A stretch of 64,000 nt of DNA from positions 62,001 through 126,000 of the forward strand of contig JBGPHC010000001.1 of the NCBI GenBank assembly GCA_041484195.1, read 5' to 3'. Origin of the DNA: PSRI01 sp041484195 (GTDB taxonomy: Bacteria > Bacteroidota > Bacteroidia > Chitinophagales > Chitinophagaceae). Made by a program: the position numbers and the translations under genes. Every line of letters starts with the position of its first letter. Positions within the stretch are counted from its first letter, which is position 1. This document shows, one piece after another, positions 18,021 to 27,400 of this stretch. Under the pieces are notes generated by a model. That model saw nothing but the letters and a program-made list of their open reading frames with translations. It made no database searches and was not told the DNA's origin.

Positions 18021-18036
18021 TCACACAAATATGTGA
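18021..18036. promoter_or_regulatory. Palindrome between the AraC gene and hemA
   Basis: TCACA-CAAATA-TGTGA is a 5-bp inverted repeat with a 6-base spacer about 90 bases upstream of hemA. The arm order is the reverse of the CRP consensus TGTGA-N6-TCACA, so it is not a standard CRP site. It might be an operator for the haem unit. Confidence 0.3.
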
Positions 18037-18074
18037 CATGGATCAGACAGTCAAAAAACCCAGGTCATGAAAAA

Positions 18075-19013
18075 TCAGGGGCGGAACAATAGTTCGCAGG
18101 GTTTGAGACCCGTGTGTTTCTTGAATGCGGTGGAAAAATGTGAAATGGAGGAATAGCCGAGCATCATGGAGACTTCTGTTACACTCATGCCTTTTTCATA
18201 TAGCAGGTAGCGGGCATGTTCCATGCGCTGGCTCTGGTAGAAATCGAAGATGGTGGCGCCAAACATTTCTTTGAATCCCTTTTTCAGGTAACATTCATTG
18301 ATCGCCACCTTGCGGCTCAGTTCCTTTATGGTAACCGGCTCGCCAATATGTTCCAAAAGTATTTCTCTGGCTTTAAGGATTTTTTCACGGTCCGCGTCAT
18401 TGGCCAGGAATTTACAGCTAAATCCTTCTTCCCGATCGCCCAGCATGCATTCCAGGGAATACAAGAGTAGCATCTGGGTCTGGGCGTTGATATAGATATT
18501 TTCGAAGCTATCAGTATAATTGTTATTCAGCAGGCTTTCCAGAACCAGTCGGGTGCGGCTGCATAGAGGCAGCATCTTGGAAAATGAAGAAGGGTGTTTG
18601 AAATTGAGGATTTCATCCGTGAAACTGTCCTGCTTTTTTCCCTTTACATACTGAGCGAGATGGGTCGCTGAAAATCTGAAATTCAACACGTCGATGCTGT
18701 CGGTCTTTTCAGGGCAATTTCGTGAAAGTCCAAGCCTGCAATAATTGCATTCGGTTTCCTTTTCGCGGCAGTACATATTTCCCGACAGGCAAAACCTGAC
18801 CTCAATATAATTGGAGGAAGATTCATTTTTTTTGTAATGATAGACCATCATTCCAACGTCTTCGATATTCCATTGTGGAAGTCGCTGGTACCGACGGATT
18901 GAATACTGGATAGAACCCGGGATCTGGCGCTCTTTTTCATGCAGCAGCTTCAGTTCCTCCTGCATCATGGGATGCTTTTGAGCCAGGGATAATATGTCAG
19001 GGGGTTGCAACAT
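18075..19013 (-). CDS. AraC-family regulator with an N-terminal cysteine cluster
   Basis: A 312-residue transcription regulator. The C-terminal 100 residues form the AraC double helix-turn-helix: first helix pair around TIKELSRKVAINECYLKKGFK, second around VTEVSMMLGYSSISHFSTAFKK, closing with the HTGLKP motif. The N-terminal part is unlike the cupin arm of AraC. It carries Cys75, Cys82, Cys89, Cys92 and Cys100, the last four spaced C-x6-C-x2-C-x7-C. Such spacing could hold an iron-sulfur cluster, zinc or haem. It is transcribed in the same direction as hemA, with 143 bases between them. Control of the haem genes is inferred from position; the ligand is unknown. Confidence 0.88.
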   Translation of the reverse strand: MLQPPDILSLAQKHPMMQEELKLLHEKERQIPGSIQYSIRRYQRLPQWNIEDVGMMVYHYKKNESSSNYIEVRFCLSGNMYCREKETECNYCRLGLSRNCPEKTDSIDVLNFRFSATHLAQYVKGKKQDSFTDEILNFKHPSSFSKMLPLCSRTRLVLESLLNNNYTDSFENIYINAQTQMLLLYSLECMLGDREEGFSCKFLANDADREKILKAREILLEHIGEPVTIKELSRKVAINECYLKKGFKEMFGATIFDFYQSQRMEHARYLLYEKGMSVTEVSMMLGYSSISHFSTAFKKHTGLKPCELLFRP

Positions 19014-19021
19014 ACAAAAGA

Positions 19022-19029
19022 CAAATATA
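19022..19029 (-). promoter_or_regulatory. Candidate -7 box for the AraC gene
   Basis: Minus strand TATATTTG is an exact TAnnTTTG match 9 bases before the ATG, which would make the mRNA nearly leaderless. No -33 TTG is at 17-23 bases. Confidence 0.4.
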
Positions 19030-19218
19030 CAATGTTTAAACCTTGAGCATTTATTTGAAACACCAAATCCTCAAAGCGAAGCAATGTTTTAACAAATGGA
19101 TATTCCCGTTACAGGAGTCACAAAACTGCGGTAATATATTCAGAAATACCGTCATATTCCAGTCATATTTCCACATCCTTTTTTCCTCTAAAACAGCCCT
19201 AAAAAACCGGTCTTTAAA

Positions 19219-19249
19219 TTGCCCGGAAGCCTTAATTTCAGTACATTTG
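19219..19249 (+). promoter_or_regulatory. Promoter of gyrB
   Basis: TTG at 19219-19221, a 20-base spacer, then TACATTTG at 19242-19249. Both boxes and the spacing fit the Bacteroidota consensus TTG-N17-23-TAnnTTTG. The leader to the gyrB ATG would be about 40 bases. The remainder of the 281-base spacer between the AraC gene and gyrB shows no gene. Confidence 0.65.
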
Positions 19250-19294
19250 CAGAATATAGTTTTTGAACAAAAAAAAGCGGATTAGAACGATCGT

Positions 19295-21274
19295 ATGAGC
19301 ACAGAAACGCAAGAACCCATGACCTCTCCATCCAATGGCTATGGTGCCGACAGTATTCAGATTTTGGAAGGGCTTGAAGCGGTCAGGAAGCGTCCGGCGA
19401 TGTATATTGGCGACATTGGAGTGAAAGGGATGCACCACCTGGTTTATGAGGTAGTTGACAATTCCATTGACGAAGCTTTGGCCGGATATTGCAAGAATAT
19501 TACGGTAACCATTCATGAAGACAATTCCGTAAGTGTGGATGATGACGGAAGGGGAATTCCAACCGGCATGCATACCAAGGAAAAAAGAAGTGCACTGGAA
19601 GTGGTGATGACAGTGCTGCACGCAGGAGGAAAATTCGACAAGAATACTTATAAAGTATCAGGAGGATTGCACGGAGTGGGCATAAGCGTGGTGAACGCAT
19701 TGAGTTCGAAATTGCAGGTGCGCATCAACAGGGATGGAAAATCATTTGAACAGGAATACCGGCTGGGAATACCTCAATACCCGGTACGCGAAATAGCTAT
19801 AACCGACAAAATGGGTACCTATATCAGGTTCTGGGCCGATGAAGCTATTTTTGCCGCAACAGTTTACAATAAAGACATCCTGGAAGGACGACTAAGAGAA
19901 TTGTCATTCCTGAATAAGGGCATTAAAATAGTATTGAATGACTTTCGGGAAAAGGATGACGATGGCAGTACCTATACCAAAGTTTTTTTCAGCGAAGGCG
20001 GCATTGTTGAGTTTGTGGAAATGCTGGATAAAAACGGAAAACGCAACCCGCTAATTCCAAATGTGATTCATGTGGATGGCCTCGACGCAGCCAGTAATGT
20101 GGCTGTTGACGTTGCCATGACCTATAATGATTCATACAGTGAACATATTTTTTCTTACGTAAATAATATCAATACCATTGAAGGTGGCACACATGTCGCC
20201 GGATTCAGGCGGGCCATCACGAGGGTCTTCAAATCCTATGGGGATAAACAGGGATTCTTCGAAAAAGCGAAAGTGGAAATAGAAGGTGACGATTTCCGTG
20301 AGGGGCTGAGTGCCATCATCTCGGTAAAAGTTCCTGAACCGCAGTTTGAAGGCCAGACCAAAACTAAACTGGGAAATAGCGAAGTGATGGGCATTGTGGA
20401 TAGCACAGTATCCAGGATGCTGGAAGCCTACCTTGAAGAAAATCCCAGGGAAGCCAAGAATATCATGAACAAAGTGATCCTTGCTGCGCAGGCAAGAGCC
20501 GCGGCCCGCAAGGCGAGAGAACTGGTTCAACGTAAAACTGTATTAACCGGCGGAGGCTTGCCCGGGAAACTGGCTGACTGCTCAGAAAGAGATCCTGAAA
20601 AATGTGAGCTCTATCTCGTAGAAGGAGATTCAGCGGGTGGTACAGCCAAACAGGGTCGTGACAGATCATTCCAGGCCATTCTCCCACTGCGCGGAAAAAT
20701 CCTGAACGTAGAAAAAGCGATGGAGCACAAGATCTACGACAATGAGGAAATCCGCAATATGTTCACTGCGCTGGGCGTGAAAATAGGAACGCCCGATGAT
20801 CCTAAAGCACTCAACACATCCAAGCTGCGCTATCATAAACTGATCATCATGACCGATGCCGACGTGGATGGAAGTCATATTGCCACGCTTATCCTGACCT
20901 TCATATTCCGCTATATGAAAGAATTGGTGGAGCAGGGCTATGTGTATATCGCCCAGCCCCCACTTTACCTCGTAAAAAAAGGAAAGGAACAGGCTTATGC
21001 CTGGAATGAAGAACTCCGGAAATTGCTGGTTGAAAAAATCGGTGGCGGAAAAGATGACAGTGTAACCGTTCAGCGATATAAAGGCCTGGGTGAAATGAAT
21101 GCCGAACAATTGTGGATGACCACCATGAATCCTGCAACCAGGACCCTGAAGCAGGTTACCATTGAAAGTGCGGCCGAAGCAGACCGCATCTTCAGCATGC
21201 TGATGGGTGATGAAGTGGCTCCCCGAAGAGAATTCATAGAAAGTCATGCGAAATATGCCAACCTCGATGTGTAA
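19295..21274 (+). CDS. gyrB: DNA gyrase subunit B
   Basis: ATPase subunit of gyrase, which introduces negative supercoils. The 659 residues are full length for the Bacteroidota form. The GHKL ATPase motifs are EVVDNSIDEA, DDGRGIPTG and SGGLHGVGISVV. The TOPRIM part has LVEGDSAGG and MTDADVDGSH with the metal-binding acidic residues, and RYKGLGEMN is close to the C-terminus. The plus-strand start at 19295 follows a good promoter. A 68-residue gene follows after 151 bases. Confidence 0.98.
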   Translation: MSTETQEPMTSPSNGYGADSIQILEGLEAVRKRPAMYIGDIGVKGMHHLVYEVVDNSIDEALAGYCKNITVTIHEDNSVSVDDDGRGIPTGMHTKEKRSALEVVMTVLHAGGKFDKNTYKVSGGLHGVGISVVNALSSKLQVRINRDGKSFEQEYRLGIPQYPVREIAITDKMGTYIRFWADEAIFAATVYNKDILEGRLRELSFLNKGIKIVLNDFREKDDDGSTYTKVFFSEGGIVEFVEMLDKNGKRNPLIPNVIHVDGLDAASNVAVDVAMTYNDSYSEHIFSYVNNINTIEGGTHVAGFRRAITRVFKSYGDKQGFFEKAKVEIEGDDFREGLSAIISVKVPEPQFEGQTKTKLGNSEVMGIVDSTVSRMLEAYLEENPREAKNIMNKVILAAQARAAARKARELVQRKTVLTGGGLPGKLADCSERDPEKCELYLVEGDSAGGTAKQGRDRSFQAILPLRGKILNVEKAMEHKIYDNEEIRNMFTALGVKIGTPDDPKALNTSKLRYHKLIIMTDADVDGSHIATLILTFIFRYMKELVEQGYVYIAQPPLYLVKKGKEQAYAWNEELRKLLVEKIGGGKDDSVTVQRYKGLGEMNAEQLWMTTMNPATRTLKQVTIESAAEADRIFSMLMGDEVAPRREFIESHAKYANLDV

Positions 21275-21425
21275 TTCCCAGCTTTCACATGAAGAAACTG
21301 CGGGGAATTGACCGGCAAAAAAACGGAATCGCTGTTAATATTATTTGTTACCTTAACTTCTAATTGCAAGACGTAAGTCTTACAGGATCCTGATTGAATA
21401 TATTACTAACCAAAAAAATACATCT

Positions 21426-21632
21426 ATGACTGACAGTGCAATGCTCACTGCTTACAATGTGAAGACGAAAGAAAAGAATGTGCCGATTTTGGACGCAGTG
21501 GTCACCAAAACAGCAAAAGGCGCCTATATGGCACAAGGCCATGATGGGAAAGGCAACAAACTCACGACCCTCCTGGGTGAAGCCAAGGCACTGGCTGCCA
21601 TCAAAGCAGGTACGGCAAAACAAGGTTGGTAA
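21426..21632 (+). CDS. Small conserved-looking 68-residue protein
   Basis: A 68-residue soluble basic protein starting MTDSAMLTAYNVKTKEKN and ending AGTAKQGW. It has no Cys, no signal and no membrane segment. The block AYNVKTK followed by an AKGAYMAQGHDGKGNKL segment is reminiscent of small zinc-ribbon proteins of the DUF5679 type (AYCVKCK) in which the cysteines are replaced, but that is a guess from pattern only. It stands alone between gyrB and a strong terminator. A small hairpin (AAGAC-GTAA-GTCTT, 21368-21381) is in its leader. The good terminator right after the stop supports a real gene. Confidence 0.8.
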   Translation: MTDSAMLTAYNVKTKEKNVPILDAVVTKTAKGAYMAQGHDGKGNKLTTLLGEAKALAAIKAGTAKQGW

Positions 21633-21656
21633 TTCGAAAGCTCTAAGAAAATATTA

Positions 21657-21689
21657 AAAGACTCCTTTTTCGAAGGGAGTCTTTTTTTT
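21657..21689 (+). terminator. Intrinsic terminator after the 68-residue gene
   Basis: AAAGACTCC (21657-21665) pairs with GGAGTCTTT (21676-21684), a perfect 9-bp stem with a 10-base loop, followed by a T-tract to 21689. It ends the transcript of the small gene. Confidence 0.92.
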
Positions 21690-21751
21690 GCAGGAACCCT
21701 GTCAGCGGTCAGAGGATAAAACGATTTTTTTTCAATTCAAAGTTCCAACTT

Positions 21752-21850
21752 GCTGACTCAAATGCGAAAAGCTAGATGGAGAACGGCAAATCATCTAACC
21801 CAAACCATCCTGACTCAGGGAGCGAAGACCCATGAACTTTCCTATGGTTA
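21752..21850 (+). other. Repeat-bearing leader before the secreted lectin gene
   Basis: The 312-base spacer between the 68-residue gene and the lectin gene starts with the terminator and then holds two related elements, CTGACTCAAATGCGAA (from 21753) and CTGACTCAGGGAGCGAA (from 21810). TAGATG (21773) and CATCTA (21792) could form a 6-bp stem between them, and CCTGACTCAGG (21809-21819) is a palindrome. This suggests a structured 5' leader or an operator pair. I could not match it to a known riboswitch. Confidence 0.3.
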
Positions 21851-21944
21851 TTTCATTTTTTGATGGTAATTTTCCTTTTCTTTCCCATAGCCAATCATCC
21901 TGTACCAGGAACCACAATTACTGTTTTCCGAAATTTTCAAAGCC

Positions 21945-23924
21945 GTGCTGCATCCATATTTAAGACGAATTATTTCAACCGTACCATATTGGCTGGTTCT
22001 GAGTTTTTACGTAAACGGAACTTTTGGGCAAACCAGTAATCCATATCATATCAATGGGAATGCATCACAGGACAATTGCAATTGTTATACCCTCACTAAG
22101 GATGCATTTACGCAATCAGGATCCGTATGGAATATTTATAAAATCGATCTCACCCAGCCTTTTGACTTTCACTTCAATGTATTCCTGGGTTGCCATGATG
22201 CAGATGGCGCGGACGGCATCGCTTTTGTTTTGCAACCGATTAGTACCAGCATTGGGAGCAGCGGAGGCGGACTTGGACTGGTAGGAATAAGTCCTTCCGT
22301 GGGCGTAACCATTGATACCTGGCAAAACAACACCGGAGCGGAACTTTATGGGGATCCGGCATTTGATCATATTGCCATCCAACTGAATGGCGATTTAAAT
22401 CATAATAGCTCCAACAATATCGCAGGCCCTGTTACGGCATTGGCTAACAGCGACAATATTGAGGATTGCCAATGGCATGTCTTCAGAATTGCATGGGACC
22501 CTGTCACTCAATATCTCCTGGCCCAGATTGATGGCGTTGACAGAGTGTCTGCCACGATTGACCTGGTAAGCAAAGTTTTCAACGGAGATCCGAACGTATT
22601 TTGGGGATTCACCGGATCTACAGGAGGCGCAAGGAACAACCAGCGATTCTGTACTTCTCTGAATCCCGGATTCGCACTCGCTTCCGGACAAATGACCTGC
22701 TACCCGACGCCAATCCAATTTCAGGATAATTCCACTTCATTTGGAAGCATTGTAAAATGGTTCTGGGATTTTGGAGACGGTTCCATTGATTCTGTTAAGA
22801 ACCCTTCTGCCCATAATTATCCGGCGCCGGGAGTCTACAATGTAAAGCTGAATATCCTGGGTAATAATGGTTGTCTTTCCGATACATTCCGCCAGCAAAT
22901 CGTGATGGGATCAAAGCCGGTAGCAAATTTCGGAACGGGGCCTCCTCCTTTCTGTGAGAATAAACCGGTGCTATTTATTGACAATTCTACGGTGCAATAT
23001 GGAACACTGAATGAATGGGTATGGACAATCAATGCCAGCACTGATATTTATATGAACAACCCGGGCCTGCAGCAGGTTCTGCCCGCAGGCAATAACCAGG
23101 TTTCGTTGGTTGTAAAATCAAAAGAAGGTTGTGTTTCCGATACGGTTCCGGAAAATGTAGTAGTCAATTCCAAGCCCGATATAGACATGAGCTTCGCGGA
23201 TGTTTGCCTGAGAGATACGACCCATTTCCAGGCTATTAATATTAAGGCGGCCTTGCCCGTGCAGGAATGGTTCTGGAACCTCGGGGATGGCAGCGCCGAC
23301 AATTCATCCACTATCGATCATGTGTACCTGAATGGTGGAGAATTCCCTGTGCAGCTTTTTGCCCTGGCAGCCAACGGTTGCTATTCAGATACCTTATCAC
23401 GTATTGCAACTGTTTATCAAACCAATGCCTTTGCAGGCAATGATACCGTGATCGCGATCAGTCAGCCGTTGCAATTGCATGCCGCTGGGGGGGATTTGTA
23501 TCAATGGTCACCTGCTTTGGGGCTTAGTGATCCGAATATATCTGATCCGGTTGCAATATTAACGGAAGACGCCTCCTTTGTTCTCACCGCGTCTTCCAAT
23601 GTGGGATGTTCGAGTTTCGATACGATTAATATTAAGGTATTTAAGGGACCCGCATTTTATGTTCCCGGCGCATTTACACCCAATGGCGACGGGAAGAATG
23701 ATGTTTTTCATTTTGTAGCCATCGGCATGACCCAGATTCATTTCTTCAGAGTATATAGCAGGTTCGGTCAGCTTGTGTACAATTCAACCGATCCCAGGCA
23801 AGGATGGGATGGCACGGTGAATGGAAAACAACAGACAACCGGAACCTATGTGTGGATGATTGAAGGAAAGGATTATATGGGAAATCTTGTTGCCAGAAAA
23901 GGAACTGTAACCCTTATAAAATAA
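21945..23924 (+). CDS. Secreted L-type lectin / PKD protein with T9SS C-terminal domain
   Basis: A 659-residue surface or secreted protein. A signal peptide precedes GTFGQTSNPY. Residues about 45-235 look like an L-type (legume-like) lectin domain (HDADGADGIAFVLQP, IDTWQNNTGAE, WHVFRIAWDP). PKD-like repeats follow, with WFWDFGDG near residue 268 and WFWNLGDG near 445. The end, from VPGAFTPNGDGKNDVF to GTVTLIK, is the gliding-motility-associated (CHU_C, type B) C-terminal domain that directs export by the type IX system. A sugar-binding or adhesion role is inferred. It has its own leader and a stem-loop just past the stop. Confidence 0.92.
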   Translation: MLHPYLRRIISTVPYWLVLSFYVNGTFGQTSNPYHINGNASQDNCNCYTLTKDAFTQSGSVWNIYKIDLTQPFDFHFNVFLGCHDADGADGIAFVLQPISTSIGSSGGGLGLVGISPSVGVTIDTWQNNTGAELYGDPAFDHIAIQLNGDLNHNSSNNIAGPVTALANSDNIEDCQWHVFRIAWDPVTQYLLAQIDGVDRVSATIDLVSKVFNGDPNVFWGFTGSTGGARNNQRFCTSLNPGFALASGQMTCYPTPIQFQDNSTSFGSIVKWFWDFGDGSIDSVKNPSAHNYPAPGVYNVKLNILGNNGCLSDTFRQQIVMGSKPVANFGTGPPPFCENKPVLFIDNSTVQYGTLNEWVWTINASTDIYMNNPGLQQVLPAGNNQVSLVVKSKEGCVSDTVPENVVVNSKPDIDMSFADVCLRDTTHFQAINIKAALPVQEWFWNLGDGSADNSSTIDHVYLNGGEFPVQLFALAANGCYSDTLSRIATVYQTNAFAGNDTVIAISQPLQLHAAGGDLYQWSPALGLSDPNISDPVAILTEDASFVLTASSNVGCSSFDTINIKVFKGPAFYVPGAFTPNGDGKNDVFHFVAIGMTQIHFFRVYSRFGQLVYNSTDPRQGWDGTVNGKQQTTGTYVWMIEGKDYMGNLVARKGTVTLIK

Positions 23925-23948
23925 AAGTCAGGCTCTGAGACCTGACTT
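23925..23948 (+). terminator. Stem-loop after the lectin gene
   Basis: AAGTCAGG and CCTGACTT form an 8-bp perfect stem with an 8-base loop immediately after the stop. No T-tract follows, so this is a T-poor terminator at best. It also faces the convergent DUF4870 gene. Confidence 0.55.
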
Positions 23949-24037
23949 GCTAAATGAATTATTTGCCTGCTATGGTACAGTAAATTAAACTCCCTTTTTC
24001 CGGAGATCGATGAATGCTTTCGAAAATCGCTGCAGAA

Positions 24038-24409
24038 TTATTTGATCAACCGGATACAGAACGGATACTTGTACAATTTCCCTTCACTGGCCCTGATGCA
24101 AGCCACAATTACAAGTATTAGTGCGGCTATTCCAAGAGCCCAGAGCAGGAAAATCCCGATGACGACAAATATCAAAATAAAACAAACGATCCAGGCAAGG
24201 AATAAGGTTATTTGGAAATTCAGGGATTCTTTGGCATGGTATGCCACATAGGATGATTCATCTTTCTTAATAAGGTAGATGATGAGTGGAGCTATGAAAG
24301 ATGAAACCAATGTGAGGACATGTGCCAAAACGGCCAGGGTTTTCTCATCGCTTGTTGGGGGTGTGGCTGGCTGGGCATCGGTGCCGAGAAAACTATTCTG
24401 TTGTTCCAT
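24038..24409 (-). CDS. DUF4870 membrane protein
   Basis: A 123-residue protein of the DUF4870 (Tic20-like) family. The N-terminal 25 residues are polar (MEQQNSFLG, PPTSDEKT), followed by three hydrophobic segments: VLAHVLTLVSSFIAPLIIYLI, FQITLFLAWIVCFILIF and a longer IFLLWALGIAALILVIVACI. The loop KKDESSYVAYHAKESLNFQ is the family hallmark. The ATG at 24409 is preferred over a TTG 6 bases upstream. Function is unknown. It lies 58 bases past mfd on the same strand, with a stem-loop between them. Confidence 0.88.
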   Translation of the reverse strand: MEQQNSFLGTDAQPATPPTSDEKTLAVLAHVLTLVSSFIAPLIIYLIKKDESSYVAYHAKESLNFQITLFLAWIVCFILIFVVIGIFLLWALGIAALILVIVACIRASEGKLYKYPFCIRLIK

Positions 24410-24444
24410 ATGCAATCGTTTTAGTTATGAAATATAGACTAAAG

Positions 24445-24466
24445 CTCAGATATTTCATAATCTGAG
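24445..24466 (-). terminator. Stem-loop directly after mfd
   Basis: CTCAGAT (24445-24451) and ATCTGAG (24460-24466) form a perfect 7-bp stem with an 8-base loop, 1 base past the mfd stop. A T-tract is lacking. It may end the mfd message or separate mfd from the DUF4870 gene. Confidence 0.5.
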
Positions 24467-24467
24467 G

Positions 24468-27400
24468 TCATGATTTTGCCAACGCTTCTTTATTGACTTG
24501 TCGTTGCATACGTGAAAGGAATTGATAGAGCTGATCCATACTGCCAATATCGTCGTGGATGAGGAGGAAATTGCGGGCAAGTTGCTTGAGACGAGCCTTA
24601 TTGGTTTGAGTCTGAATAAAGCTGAGGATATTGTTGAAAGTGGCAGATTCGAAATAAGGAGAATCGGGATTATTGACAAAATAACAGCGAAGCTTCCCGC
24701 CTTTCAAAACCATTTTTTCAAAGCCCAAATCCACCGCCAGTTTCCGGCATCGCACGGTGGCGAAAAGGTCTTCCACCTGAAGAGGTATGGGTCCAAAGCG
24801 ATCAGTGAGTTCCATGTGAAATTGGAGCAATTCTTCTTCCGAGTCGCAATTGTCCAGACGGGTGTATAATGATAGCCTTTCATTGATATTCTCTACATAA
24901 TAATCGGGTATCAGAATTTCAAGGTCGGTGTCTATCGTGCAGTCCTGCACATAATCTTCCTGTTGCCGAATCTCTTCTTTAAACACATCCCTGAAAGATG
25001 TCCTTTTAAGTTCCCGGATTGCTTCGTCCAGTATTTTCTGGTACATCTCAAAACCGATTTCAGCCATGAAGCCGCTCTGCTCGCCACCCAATAGATTTCC
25101 GGCTCCCCGTATATCCAGGTCACGCATGGCAATCTGGAATCCACTTCCCAGATCACTATGCTGCTCCAGTGTTTGCAGGCGTTTTCTTGAATCATTTGGC
25201 AAGGTGCTCATGGGAGGTGCCAATAAATAACAAAATGCTTTTCTATTGCTCCTGCCTGCACGCCCCCTCAACTGGTGCAAATCACTTAGTCCGAACTGGT
25301 GGGCATTGTTGACAATAATGGTGTTCACATTTGGAATATCCACCCCGCTCTCGACGATATTGGTGGACACGAGTACATCATATTTGCGATCTATGAAATC
25401 AAGGATTCTTTTTTCCAGTATATGTCCTTCCAATTGGCCATGTGCGAAACCAATACTCAGATCGGGGCAGATACCCTGAATCATTTCCGCCACTTCACTC
25501 AGTCCCAGTACCCGGTTGTGAATGAAGAATACCTGTCCGCCTCTTTCCGTTTCATAATATATCGCATCCCTGATTATGTCTTCATTGAAAACCATCACCT
25601 CGGTTTGAATCGGTTGGCGGTTGGGCGGAGGGGTATTGATGATACTGAGGTCCCTGGCCCCCATCAGGCTGAATTGCAGGGTACGGGGAATTGGTGTTGC
25701 AGTTAAGGTCAGGCAATCCACATTTGTCTTGAGTGTTTTGATTTTCTCCTTGTGACCCACTCCGAATTTCTGTTCTTCATCAATGACCAATACACCCAGG
25801 TCCTTGAATTTTACATCCTTCCCGATCATGGCATGGGTGCCGATAATAATGTCAATCTTTCCCTCTTCCAATCTCTTGAGTGTATCTTTTTTTTCTTTGG
25901 CGGACTTAAACCGGTTCACATAATCTACGGTAACAGGAAAATCCTTGAGCCGATCGCTGAAGGTTTTATAATGTTGGAATGCAAGAATGGTAGTGGGAAC
26001 TAATATGGCAGCCTGCTTATTGTCGCAGCAGGTTTTGAAGGAAGCGCGGATGGCCACTTCTGTTTTTCCAAATCCCACATCTCCGCATATCAGCCGGTCC
26101 ATTGGATGCGGAGATTCCATGTCTTTCTTGACATCCGCCGTGGCCTTGCTCTGATCGGGTGTATCCTCATATATGAAGGATGCTTCCAGTTCTGTTTGCA
26201 GATAGTTATCGGGGCTGTGCGCAAAGCCTGGCTGTGCCTTTCGTTGCGCATAGAGTCTTATCAGGTCAAACGCGATCTCCTTAACTTTTGTCTTTGTCTT
26301 TTCTTTCAGCCTTTGCCAGGCGTCACTGCCAAGCTTGTTGATTCTGGGTGAGCTGCCCTCTTTCCCGGTGTATTTGGCAATTTTATGCAGGGAATTGATA
26401 TTCACATAAAGGATATCATTATCCTTGTAAATGATCCTGATGGCCTCCTGCCATTTTCCATTCACTTCAATCTTTTGAAGACCACTATAGATACCAACCC
26501 CATGATCCATATGGGTAACATAATCTCCCGATTGCAATTCCCGCAGCGAACGCAGGGTGAGTGCCTTGTTTTTATTGTATGCCTGTTTTATACTGTATTT
26601 GTGGTACCGTTGAAATATCTGATGATCGGTGTAGCAAATAAGTTTCAGGTCGTGATCAATGAAGCCCGCGTGTATTGAAACAGGAATAGGTGTGAATTGA
26701 ATTTCGGCTTGCAGGTCCGAAAAAATGCTGTGCACCCGCTCCAGTTGGCGCGGGTTGTCGGCAAAAAGGTAAACATTAAACTTTTTCGCTTCCCAGGATT
26801 TGAGGTCCTTGATCAGCAGGTTGAATTGCCTGTTAAAAGCAGGCTGTTCCTGCGTATGAAATGATATTTCGAAGCCTCCAAAATGGGGTGTATATCCAAA
26901 TTCAATGATGTGCCTGGAATTTAATTGTTCTTCTATTTGTGAAGCATGCAGGAAATCTTCTTCGGTTGCTTCTCTTGTTTCCAGCCTGTCTTCTTCTTCA
27001 TCCTTCTGATGGCCGCCTGCCGCCAGGGACCTGAGGTATATTTCCAGGTCTTCTTCGAGCCCAACAAGTTTTTCTCTGACCAGGTCCCAATCCTGGACCC
27101 AAACCACGGTATTTTCGGGGAGGAAATCCAGCAGGGAAATCTTCTCATCCGCATCAAATTGGGTCTCCACATTGGGAATGATGGTTACCTGCAGGAGCTT
27201 TCTTTCACTGAGCTGGGTTTCGGGATCAAAGATTCTTATGCTGTCAACGTCATTCCCGAATAATTCAACCCTGTAGGGTTTTTCATTGCCGAAGGAATAA
27301 ATGTCGAGAATGCCTCCCCGCAGTGCGAACTGGCCCGGTGCATAAACAAAATCGGTACGCTCAAATCCATAGTCAACAAAACGGCCCAAAATTTCATCTA

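Noticed and set aside
18021..18036. CRP-like site upstream of hemA
   Set aside because: The arms are in reverse order (TCACA-N6-TGTGA) compared with CRP, so it is kept only as an unassigned palindrome.
21752..21850. Cyclic-di-GMP class I riboswitch in the lectin leader
   Set aside because: CGGCAAA and GGGAGCGAAGACC look superficially similar, but the conserved GGGACGCAAAGCC core and the P2 tetraloop are absent.
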